Origin: Diogma glabrata
Lineage: Eukaryota; Arthropoda; Insecta; Diptera; Cylindrotomidae
Direction of reading: 5' to 3'
Assembly (NCBI GenBank): GCA_963693315.1
Contig: CAVNZG010001077.1
Span: forward strand, 62,001-126,000
DNA length: 64,000 nt
Positions 36,030 through 46,078 of the stretch are shown here, in pieces. Every line of letters begins with the position of its first letter. Within the stretch, counting starts at the first letter, position 1. The notes beneath the pieces were generated by a model, which searched no databases, was not told the DNA's origin, and worked only from the letters and a program-made list of their open reading frames with translations. Position numbers and translations under genes: made by a program.

Positions 36030-36346
36030 GGACGAATCGCAATTACTTTAAACGAATTTCGATTGTAATAACTGCAAGTCTGTTACTATAACCTTTTATT
36101 TTTAAGCTAATAAACTTTTCTCTCAGTGTACGTTTCTTTATTTCTTCATGGACGACCTCTATCTTATCTCTATAGAGGTTTTCATTTTTGATGCACGACG
36201 GGGCATTAACAATGCGGAATTTTGTTTTGAAACAAGTGTACAATTTTTGCGTTTGTTTCCTTAGTCCAAAACTTCATAGTTCACGGCCACACTGGTTTGA
36301 ATATTTGACAATAGATAAGCAGTTTGGTTTGAATAGATAATACTGA
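36030..36346 (-). pseudogene. Jockey-like LINE ORF2, C-terminal remnant
   Basis: On the minus strand, after FWTKETNAKIVHLFQNKI, the frame at 36243-36043 reads FRIVNAPSCIKNENLYRD, then IEVVHEEIKK and NRLAVI. This is the conserved tail of Jockey-type LINE ORF2 proteins (QNK-LR-I-NAPW, a few residues later LH-DL-I-TV-EEI, then RL--H-N-LA). The frame shifts once near 36230. It continues the RT fragment at 36725-37130, from which it is separated by a MITE. Confidence 0.75.
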
Positions 36347-36724
36347 CCCGAGTAAAAATGAGTTAGAGAAAGCCTGAATTTAGTCAGGGCGTGATCAGGG
36401 TCTGATCAGTCCAGAAAGAGCAAACACTTAGCCTGAATTGGAATACCCTTTTAGAGTTATGATTATTTGAATATATACGGTCCTGATTTAGATTTACTCA
36501 ATTGACCTCCAGTTGGACAATCTGAACATGCCTTCATACGAAATACCTTAGTATAGGGTTTCTCTCATTTATTTGTATAAGACGTACTTGATCAGGGCCT
36601 GATCCGACTATCCCTGACTATCCCCGGGCCTCATAGGGCAAAACCGTTACACTCATGATCAGGGCCCAACCGAACTGAGCCCTGACCACGATCCTATTTG
36701 AACTCTGACAAATTTCTGCTCGGG
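36347..36724. mobile_element. MITE with CCCGAGCAGAAATTTGTTAG termini, copy 3
   Basis: It starts CCCGAGTAAAAATGAGTTAG and ends CTGACAAATTTCTGCTCGGG, 378 bp. GATCAGG repeats and AAAACCGTTACACTCATGAT lie inside. It interrupts the Jockey-like LINE between its RT and C-terminal segments, so it inserted after the LINE. Confidence 0.85.
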
Positions 36725-37130
36725 GAATTTTTGCCAAATAATCAGTACATCTTGCTAAATCTGAAGTTTAGTTCTTTTTTTTCTTTTCAATATGCTCCTT
36801 CCAGCTTAGTTTATACGCCAATTTCACGCCTATAAGTACTTTGCGGGGTTTGCATAAGCAACTTGTGTTGAGTTAATTTTCAGAGGTAGTTGTCTAACGT
36901 ATTGATAAGTGAAGTTAACTATGGGTGGCTTTTATTTCATTTACCACCGTTTTGTTCAATTGGGGATTATATTCGTAACATATTTGTTGCTTCGTCTACG
37001 GCTTTGCTGGTGGTCACAACTCCAATATCATCTGAAAAAAATACAATAGTTGTGTTATGCCGGGAAGTGTCGTTGGACGTTTGGTGTTTTGGTAAGTCAG
37101 TGTTTGGACAGCAAATTAACTAGATTGACA
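36725..37130 (-). pseudogene. Jockey-like LINE reverse transcriptase remnant
   Basis: Minus-strand translation gives SDLPKHQTSNDT and then FFSDDIGVVTTSKAVDEATN (a degraded F-ADD box), followed by LKINSTQVAYANPAKYL and, after a stop, WRIN and SWKEHI-EKK. The order matches the RT thumb region of Jockey LINEs, where KYLGV-LD--L-W--HI is diagnostic. Stops and frameshifts make it inactive. Confidence 0.75.
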
Positions 37131-37559
37131 TATTTGTGCAACTTCTTATTTTTTACTATCTGCATCATTCATATAGCCAAAAATGCTACATCTGGCGCCA
37201 TTTTTTTAGTTTAGAATCAATAAGAAAAAAAATTATGAAATGAGAATAAAATGTAAACTAGTTCAAGCCGACTTATTAAATAATGAATTACATCCAATAA
37301 CTCTTTCACACTTACTATATGAATCTTTATAATTTAACTTTCAGAAACATCGAATTCGGGTCCCAACCCTTCATTCACTCCTTTCTTCGGCCTCCTTTGA
37401 TACTACAGCACCTTTGCAAAATTTTAGTCAAAACAAATGAAAAAAATATGGTGGCAAAAAGCTCTAGATATCCATGTAATATAAACGAAATTAGTCAAAG
37501 TACAACGCTTGCTACGTAAAACTGGCCATAAATCGACAGTCATAAATTTTATACATAAA
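37131..37559. other. No gene recognised
   Basis: Short frames on both strands without domains. It could hold further decayed LINE sequence, but no motif shows it. Confidence 0.5.
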
Positions 37560-37670
37560 CAAAACGAAAATATGCTGCCATTCCTAGACCGGTGAAGCCC
37601 GATGAAGCTCAAACTTCAGCACGGTGGATGTTCTGCTCCCACTTTTCAATTGATGTGTCACTCGCCAAGA
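37560..37670 (-). repeat. Dispersed repeat, inverted partner of 33480-33660
   Basis: Read on the minus strand it shares AATTGAAAAGTG, TGCTGAAGTTTGAGC and GGAATGGCAGCATATTTTCG with the copy at 33.5 kb. Confidence 0.6.
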
Positions 37671-40600
37671 TTTACGATTATTCATTTTTTGGATTAAAAA
37701 AGGGATAGGCTAACTCATAGAAAAAGGGATAGGCTCTCACTTGCATATTTTGTAAAAATTTTGTCCAAAAAAAAATAAAAAAAAATTTTGTCATAAAGCT
37801 CTGCATGTTACGCAAAACCGGTCATAAATTCCGGCTCTAGATACCCATGTAATCGAATCGCTATGGTTTGTTCATAGCTTTACACAAACATCGTCATCCG
37901 ATGTTAATTCGCTGAACTCTTACATTTCAATGACCAGCGTCTGAGCTGCAATTGTACTTTGGTCCTTATGTCTCACAATGTTTACAATTCTTCAAGCGCA
38001 TCAGTTGCTCTTCATACTCTCCCAGCTTAATTAGGAGAGCTCTCGCTAATTAGCCAATTTTTTTTTTCCCCGAAAATTAAATTCTTTATCTCATTTTATG
38101 GAAAGACCATTTTGACAAGCTCATTTTAGTGAGTTTTCTCATCTTGACCCTGCTTCACTAAGACCTGCTTGTGCTGCTCTTGCGACTGTCCAAGCTTGAA
38201 ACGCTACATAGACTGCCTTGCGATGTGCTTACTATCCGATCATGGGTCCTCACAGACACTTGTGGATTTTGAATTAGTATAGTCTCCTTGACCCTCACAT
38301 CTATAGTATTGACATAACCTAAGCTTAGCTTCCAGAAGCCTACATACAACTAAGGGCGACAGGTGCCCAGAGGCTTGGTACCTTAAACAGGATTAACCCT
38401 ACCTCACCTATCCATGGTATGTACCAACCAGGATTTGGGGGGGCTAATAACGGTAAATATTTGAATATTTGAGTTATTAGTTCACTACTACACAGGGATT
38501 GGGTAAAAGGCTCATTCGGTTTACAATACATTACCCAAAGTACACCCATATCCGTTGTGGATGCTTCGTAGGAGCTATCAATAAAGAACTCCAAAATGTG
38601 AAGTTAGCTTATGTTTTATGTTATTTCTGTTCTTTAACCCATACATGAATGTAAACAATATTTTCGACCAGTGCATATAACCAATAACAAAGCATGTTAA
38701 AAAGAATTACTTTAAAACATCGTGGAAATAAATTCGCATAAATAATCAAAATCATTAACATTTTCACGACTACTTCAACAAGAACAACATCATCCCACCC
38801 ATAGTCCTTAATTAATCACAGTACACAATTCAATTGGTTCATTTATTATATATGCTAAAGTATTTATGCTCTAACGAAAAAAAATTCAGTGAAATGGCTT
38901 CCAAATTATTTATTACTTTAAGTCGTTTGTGGATGAAAAAAAAAGTTCTTCAAATATGTGTATGAAAATAAATTGATTCACATTTTTCATAATCATATAT
39001 TTTCTTTTAAAGTTTCCTTTATCGTTATGATTCTTTTAATGGATTTTAATCGAAATATTGGTGGTGGGGATACAGTCGTTGTTGTTCCAATGCAATACTT
39101 CGAATAAATAAAATTTCTGTGCATCGGGATTTAGAAGCTCATACTTTAGGAGTTCTGTCACGACCATAAAAATGAATTCGGTACCATTGTATAAATTGTT
39201 CACTGTCGTTAAATACCATTAAACACAATTTTGTACATTTGACCGAAATTTCTGAACCACCGGTAACATTTAAGTTCATCAACTCAACACGAAAAAAAAT
39301 AAAATACCTAAAACCGAAATTAATAAGTTGTTCAGCAAGGGGTTCTGCCAACTTTCCAAGAGCAACTTGTTTAATCCAATTCATATTGTTCAAAAGAAAG
39401 ACGATAATTGGCGTTTGTGTGGTGAATTCATTTATCACTAACTTATCCATCAAGGGCTATCAGACTGTAAAAATCTTTTCAAAATTGATCTCAAACGCAT
39501 TTATCACCAAGTCCCCGGCATATTTCGACATAGGAAACCGCAATTTATACTCCATTCTTTTTGTTCGAATTTCCAAGAATTGCGATTAAATTTATTTTAT
39601 TATATTATTCGCGTAATTCTAATGTGCATGGAGCACAAAAGCATTTTTTTGCAAACGATTTGTCCATTTTTTCACCATTTTCTTAATGATACGATTTAAA
39701 TGCAAAAAAACTCAATATCAAAAAATTTAAATATTTGACTTACATATAAAAAATGACATTAATTTCCCATATTTTTCTAAATATTATAAAAATAAGTTTA
39801 AATATCAGTAAACCGACATGAAAGAGGACAAACAAACATTATGAAAAAAATATCAACAAAATTAATTATTTAAAGTGTCCGTTTGTTCATTATGATTGTT
39901 TTCTTTACCTTCAATTAAAAATTTCTTTTCCATATAACTTACGATTTAAATAATTAATATTCATCAATTTAATGTCATAAAAGTTGTATTTCATAAAAAG
40001 TTAAATGAAGATAGCCATTTTCCATTCTTTTCTTTTGTTTATTATTATTATATCATTAAATAAATTTCGTTTCGGTTCGGTTTTTATTATTTGTAAAACA
40101 TGCGCCCTAATTGTATGTAAATATATGTACTAAGGTGCTTTAAGACATGTGCATGATATGGTGCACATCGTGTGCATGACATGTGTTATGCACAATTTTG
40201 TTAATGGGGATTTTGTATCATGCACAATTAATAAACATTTCTTGTATTTTTTTTTCAAAATCGTTTTATGGGTCTGACACTATTAAATAAAAAAAATTCA
40301 AATATGAATTATGACATTCAAGCATCCTGATATATAATAAGCAACTTGCCGTCAGTAGCAGCTTGATCCCGATTCGCGTTGTTTTGCGTGATATTGCATC
40401 AAATAATATACGATGATATCAATCATCTTGTAATTAACTTTTTTTCTTCAAAATTGCCTAAATTTAAAAATGAAATAAATAAAAGTGCAAAGTCTCACAA
40501 CAACATCTCGAACACTGCCATTACTTCTACAGTTCCACTACCAACCAAAAAAAACATTCAAGCTCACTAAATTTTCATATATTTTACATTCCAGAAGCAA

Positions 40601-42149
40601 CTGAAATGAAAACCCATTTATCATCCGATTCCCTCTTAAATCAATCAATAAAACTCAAAAACAAAACATTTGTACATTTTTTTCGTAGACATCACTTGAA
40701 GTTTGGAATTTCAATTCGAGAAAAAAAAAATTAAGGTAAAAAAATTGTACTAATGAAAGATAGATATTTCAACATTAATGGAAAATTATATTTTAATTTC
40801 GAAAAAAATAAATAAATAAACAACGGAAATAGTAATTTTTCTTAACCGAAAAACAAACAATCAAAACCTTATAATTTCAACTTAATTTTCTCTCCGAACA
40901 GAAGTTAGATGTAATTAAAGTTTTTTTTATGTAACTCAAAAATTGAGCAGAATAATAAGAAGAATACGATTAATTTGGAAGATTTCTGATTAGATTTATT
41001 GGTTGGATGATGAAAATTTCTAATTAGATTGATCAGTATGAGATGTTAAATAATTATTTCGATTTTGAATTTGACGAATGCCAGATATGTACGAGAAAAA
41101 GTAACAAACAGTTGGCTTTGTTTTTTTAACGTTAATTACTAAAATGAATTGGGTGTTTGGTGAATTGTGGATGTAGTTGTAGTTGTATGTAGTTGCGTTA
41201 AACCAAACCTAATTTAACTGTTAAAGATGACCACATCAAATTAAAAGAAAAATTCGTCCAATGCTCTAACTTCAAATAGATTATAATCTTCCATATTTTT
41301 ATTCTTTATTATTTTCCGTTTTTAAAGAAAAGAGAAAAAATTATTAAAGTATTTATTGACAAACAAGAAAAAATTTACATAAAAACCAATAATCAAAATA
41401 AATAACCAAAACCAAAACGATTAAAACAAAAAAAAACACAAGACACTAAGAGGCCGCGCGCGTTTATAACTAAAAGAAAATTAAAAGATGAAATCTAATC
41501 TTAAAAACTTATCTTTAAATAACCAAAATAAAACAAAATTATTAAATAATTTAAAAGGCACCAAATATATATTTTATTTTTTTTTGTTGGTTATAGTTTG
41601 GATTAAAAAACGAATAATTTTTTTTTTTTTTGAATTTATCACCAACCATTTTTCATTAGTGACAAATTGTTACAAAAAAATATTATTTTAGTTATACATC
41701 TTAAAGTATTTACCTATATATTTATATGATTAAATTAAAAATGGTTTTAAAGAAAAGAAAGGGTTGTATATTATTCATTGTATTGGTTTTGCTTGCGTGG
41801 CCGCTGTACAAGTGCATACAAACAACAGGGTAGAGTTTTAAACATTGTTACATTGCTGTTGACTGTGATGGTATCATGAACGAGAACGAGCCATCGAGAT
41901 GCCAACGGGCTCCAGAAATAATATAGAAAAATTTTGTATTTGTTCCTGTACAATTTTTGCATTTGTTTCATGAGATTTTACATTTTTGTTGGTCAATTAA
42001 AGTTATATTTTGTCCAGCGATTTATACTAAGCCGAAGTTTAGAGTAAGGCAAGAAAAGACTGGATGAGGAATGGTTCTTAAATTGTTAACGAAAGTGGTC
42101 ACAATCCATTGTTTGTGAATTTTACATTTTTGGTTTTTATTTACTAGCA
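37671..42149. other. Long stretch without recognised genes
   Basis: Unassigned minus-strand frames occur at 38158-38349 and 38340-38594. At 39139-39589 open frames of 104 (minus) and 116 (plus) codons overlap, and neither shows a known domain. A CTAGATA-CCATGTAAT phrase is duplicated near 37465 and 37842. Elsewhere AT-rich, with poly-A/T tracts. Confidence 0.5.
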
Positions 42150-42345
42150 TTTTGTAGTTAGTATTTTTTTTGGTTGATATTAATTTTGTTTGATTATTAC
42201 ATGAATTTACTGTCGACCATTTTTATAAACAAAAATAAGGAAGACTTAAAATGATAGAACTTTGGTGATTTGTTTGTTGATATGTTTAATACTAGCATAT
42301 ACAGCCACGGTGGTGCCCTTGCTATCGTATAGTGGGGAATTTCGA
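42150..42345 (+). repeat. Dispersed repeat, partner of 60645-60860
   Basis: GACCATTTTTATAAACAAAA, ATAAGGAAGA, TTTGGTGATTTGTTTGTTGA, TTTAATACTAGCA and GCCCTTGCTATCGTATAGTG recur in the same order and spacing at 60645-60860. The two copies are about 75-80 percent identical by eye. No coding frame is shared. Confidence 0.7.
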
Positions 42346-42611
42346 GCTTAATCAAATCACGGATCTTAGAATGTCAGCAGGTTCGTCATTTGTGGTAGGC
42401 GGCATAGGTAATTGCCTTGCTCCTCGTGCGTTTAGGGGTTGCAACATTGAACTTTTACCCCACAAAAAATTAAATTATTTAACAAACGGATTTGTTCCTA
42501 AGCGAATCGAAAACGGGGGAGATCTCTTATAAAACAATTATATGTTAACCAAAAACAAATCAAGGTTGGATATAAAAAAGTAATTTAAAAACAAAAAAAA
42601 TTCTATATATA
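42346..42611. other. No gene recognised
   Basis: An open frame at 42332-42532 (66 codons) straddles the repeat edge and has no known domain. Confidence 0.5.
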
Positions 42612-42909
42612 CTAAACCAAAAATGCTTTCATATGACTATCCACTTCGAGCCCATGGAAATGGTTTGCATCTCTTTGTAATCGCATACAAAAAAAAGAAA
42701 GATTTTCTATCTTTGTGTGATAAGGTAGCTAATACCAAACGAAATTTATCTTCCGATTCCATGGGATATATCCATGACTTTATATTCAGTATTAAATCCA
42801 TTTCAATGGATTCGGTTTTACAATGTAATCGACTAACACGATCAAACTTTTTACTTACCGGCTCCATATCTTTAATATTCAAAATATCTTCAACTAATAC
42901 TCCAGCCAT
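42612..42909 (-). pseudogene. POLR2H: RPB8 (shared RNA polymerase subunit RPABC3) pseudogene, internally deleted
   Basis: The minus-strand frame starts [17 protein letters not shown], then [22 protein letters not shown] and [10 protein letters not shown]. This is the N-terminal third to half of RPB8, a subunit common to RNA polymerases I, II and III that folds as an OB-type barrel. After about 60 codons it degenerates. A second frame then gives [18 protein letters not shown] and a stop near 42612, which is the very C-terminus of RPB8. About 50-60 codons of the middle are missing and the ends are out of frame. RPB8 is normally about 150 residues. There is no intron, so a reverse-transcribed copy is likely. 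The ATG context (AAAATGG) is well kept. Confidence 0.85.
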
Positions 42910-43439
42910 TTTTATTTATTGAGGTGATAAAAATTATATCATATATCTTAAATTAAATTTTTTTTTTCTTTAATAAAATATTTGTTAATATTTTTTTAAT
43001 AACCACAAAATTACAAAAACTTCCACAATGTTTCTCGCTTTAAATCGCTTCTTTAATTCGCTTTAAAGTTACATAATGTGTCGATCACACAATTGATGTT
43101 TGATCAAATTTATAACTAGTATTTCCTATCTTTTATTTCTTTTTTATATACCTTCGTCACAGCTCAATACAAGAATTTCATATGATCTCAAAATTATCAT
43201 ACTACAAAAAACTCAATCCCTAACACGAAAATCAAAAAAATAAATATTGAACAACCGTAATTCATATTGGTTAAAGCTCATGCAATCATTCATAATACTT
43301 GCATGATCCAGGTTTTATTATTTATACAAGTCTTGAAAAATGAAAAAACGAATCAATCAACTTGCAAGTGCATGAGCATACAACAATTTTTATATGTAAA
43401 ATGTTGAAGCTCACACAAAAATGTTTAAATTACTGTATG
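42910..43439. other. AT-rich, no gene recognised
   Basis: T-rich sequence directly upstream of the RPB8 copy. No promoter element could be recognised with confidence. Confidence 0.5.
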
Positions 43440-43655
43440 AAAAACCTGATCTACGCAGGTGAAAAAGTCGAGATTTGAACTTGACCATTTTTGATTTTCC
43501 TGAAACCTGGCATATAAGTAGTATGGACAAAATTAAAAATTCGGCTTATTTTAAATTTTTTTTAAAGTGAATATTTTGAGCATAGGGGGCACCCCAACAT
43601 GCATGAAAAATGCAAATTCTGCCAATCCGATGTAACTTTGAAATTTTTAAGCCTG
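43440..43655 (-). repeat. Family B repeat, inverted partial copy
   Basis: Read on the minus strand it matches 50515-50710: AACTTTGAAA and TGTAACT, CATTTTTCATGCATGTTGGG, GTGCCCCCTATGCTC, GTCCATACTACTTATATGCC and TTTCAGGAAAATCAAAAATG. It lacks the foldback arms. Confidence 0.8.
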
Positions 43656-44059
43656 GACTTTACAATTTAATAATAGTTGCCTAAGGCATTTATTTATCCA
43701 AGGATTTTATTTAAATTTTTTTCAAATGTTACAGGAATGTACGGGCGGATACGCGGACTCTACCCAGAAAAAATCTCTAATACAAAAACTCTAATTTATA
43801 AGACCATTTGGTCTAAACATAATTCAAACAATAAATTCAAATAATTTAGTCATAGTAAAATGGAATATAAAAATAAAATCTAACCTTAACGTATTATAGT
43901 TTGGTGTTGGCTTGATATGAAGATCCAGCATTGAAACGACTTTCGTCCTTGTATGTCGTATAAATTCCTTCCAATTTTTATTTTATGTTTCCCAAAATTG
44001 TACAGATCATTGGATTCACCGAAATTGTTTTCCTCAGTTTCGTAATTGTATTCAGCTTT
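43656..44059. other. No gene recognised; possible 3' tail of the IMMP1L copy
   Basis: The minus-strand frame 44170-43886 continues beyond the IMMP1L similarity with no recognisable motif. Confidence 0.4.
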
Positions 44060-44345
44060 TGAATTATGTTTGTGACGACAACTCTTCTGCATATATGCAC
44101 TATTGGATTTGTTGGTAACTGCTATTATTATATCACCACGTTCTATATGATTAAATCGAACGGAAATCATTCAGTTAGTAGTATATTATATTATCGAGTA
44201 TAATGTTGGTTCCATTGAAGGTCCTGGACAAATAACTACATCACCAATGTATTCAAACATACTATGTGCTATGCAAGCATACTTAATTGCATGACCAAAA
44301 AAATTCTTCCAGCTTTTGACAAAAGAATTAAACTTCTGAATTAAA
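44060..44345 (-). pseudogene. IMMP1L: IMMP1L pseudogene (mitochondrial inner-membrane protease subunit 1)
   Basis: Minus-strand frames read [40 protein letters not shown], then after a frame change ISVRFNHIERGDIIIA, and after another ICRRVV. These are the signal-peptidase I family blocks of IMMP1L: a membrane-proximal helix, the GPSMEPT box with the catalytic Ser, the RGDIV-A strand, and the CKRV-G box, whose catalytic Lys is replaced by Arg in the shifted frame. The family cleaves presequences in the intermembrane space. Two frameshifts, the lost Lys and the missing C-terminal half show that this copy is dead. No intron is seen. Confidence 0.8.
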
Positions 44346-45461
44346 ATAATAAACACCAAAAAAATAATTAGTTTTATTTTATTTCAAATAATCCAATAAA
44401 ATCACAATTTACATATATAATTTTCACCATATATAGTATACTTAATAACTTTTTGTTTTTGTTTTTTTATACAAACAATGGTATAAGGAATAGATTTTTT
44501 TTTCTTTCTTTTGTTTTAACAAACATTTCAATTTAATATTTTCCTTTTTTAAAATAACAATTATAATAAAATAACTAATTATAATCACACCGATTTGATC
44601 AAATTTTTAATTTTGCAAACACTCTTTAAATTTATCATGTTCAATATCATGATAGAACTAACTAGAATTATGCAAACGCATTCTATAAATAATTTTAAAC
44701 GAAGGTGGAAAGAGATGATTGTTCAAGCATTCGTATACCCATTAAAATTGCCATTTCATTTTCCAAAATAAAGAAATTCTATTATTTTAATACGAAAACT
44801 AGTCTAGGATCGACGTTCTGTTTCAACATTTTATTAACAATCATAAAAAGGAAGGATCAACCACATATAAATTGTGTTTGTTTATGTTTCAGGTATTAAT
44901 TTAAAAAAAAACAAATAACCGTTTATTATTTTAACGAAACTAATACAACCAATAAATCAATACAACTTGGACCATTAAAGTCAAATCGTATCAGAGAATA
45001 TTAACGAATATAAATAATGCAATTACGTAGATTTTTCTTATGTTTGTTTTAACAGAATGAATATAAAAGAAATTGATAATGTTATGAAACAATACGGTTT
45101 TGGAGAATCGTGTTGTTGTGGGGAGGAAGAGGCGCGATTAATTTATATTGATTGTTAGTTGTACGGACAATGAATAATGTGATGCATTGTCGATAATATT
45201 ATGTTTGTTTTTATGGGTATTAGCAGATGTTGATATTGAAAATACCAAGTAGTCATATTATGAGGAAGAAAAATAGAACAGTGTGGCGATTGGATGGAAA
45301 TATATCTTTGACTGTTCGTTGGTTATTAAACCTCAACTACCAAAGCATACATTTCCACCAATCCACCAGTACAGAACCTGAACTCGTTCTGGAGTGGAAA
45401 GTAGATTCTCTTATAAATGCTACTGGTCGTAACTCACGTCGAATTGTGGCACAACAAAATT
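44346..45461. other. No gene recognised
   Basis: A 78-codon frame at 45227-45463 ends in STSTEPELVLEWKVDSLI and the local composition is less AT-rich, but I cannot name a family. The rest is AT-rich and empty. Confidence 0.45.
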
Positions 45462-45508
45462 AAATTGCTCAAGAACGGCTATACAGATTTCATCAACTTT
45501 TTTTTGAT
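45462..45508 (+). repeat. Tip of the family B foldback left arm, cut off by the Penelope insertion
   Basis: TTAAATTGCTCAAGAACGGC and the following TATACAGATTTCATCAA are the reverse complement of 50486-50531 with a few mismatches. The left arm resumes at about 49576, after the Penelope-like element. Confidence 0.85.
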
Positions 45509-45513
45509 GAAAT

Positions 45514-45994
45514 TTTTTTCAATAATGTTAATATTTCGTCTTAATAGTTCTCTAACTAATTTATTTTTGTTATTTTAAACCGTTCCTTACTAAAATCATT
45601 TTAATGTCAAACAAAAATTATAGAATAAATATCACCACAATTGCTAAATTCTAGTTACCTTCAATTGCTCATTACATGTAAGTTGTTATATATATATATA
45701 TATATATGTCGTACTAATAATTATCAGTTATATTCAGTTAGTTATGTCATAATTAATGTTCATATTTCTAGTTTCCTCCTAATATAAATTTACATTTATT
45801 TTTCTTTTTTTTGTATACAGTATCTTGATAATGACGAACAATATCGTCGAAAATTTGATGTTTAATAAATAACAATTGAAAGAATAACGAACCTGAAATC
45901 AATTTTTTCAATATTAATATGATATTAAATTCACCTTAACCAAACTCCCGTAACAAATTATCCACGTAATAAATGGTGAAACAAATCAACAAAC
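45514..45994 (+). repeat. Penelope-like element, left pseudo-LTR
   Basis: This 465-480 bp sequence recurs at 49095-49575 with only a few differences (one extra T in a T run, AA versus GC near the end). It contains an ATATATATATATATATATG run near 45690. Penelope-like elements typically carry such direct terminal repeats without LTR-type TG/CA ends. Confidence 0.9.
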
Positions 45995-46078
45995 CATTAA
46001 AAATACGGGTACAACCTACGCAACAACCGGTTTACAATTTCAACAGTTCAAATAATTCTATCACAGCAATAAATCAAA

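Noticed and set aside
33727..36131. CACTGATAGAAAA at 33727 and TTTTCTCTCAGTG at 36116 as terminal inverted repeats of a 2.4-kb transposon
   Set aside because: The right-hand motif falls inside the conserved C-terminal coding sequence of the Jockey-like LINE, and similarity between the ends stops after about 15 bases. Chance is the simpler reading.
38158..38594. Minus-strand frames as part of the LINE at 36-37 kb
   Set aside because: No LINE motif could be recognised in them, and the distance from the RT fragment is over 1 kb.
39139..39589. Overlapping 104- and 116-codon frames on opposite strands
   Set aside because: Neither shows a domain, codon pattern or neighbour that would support a gene.
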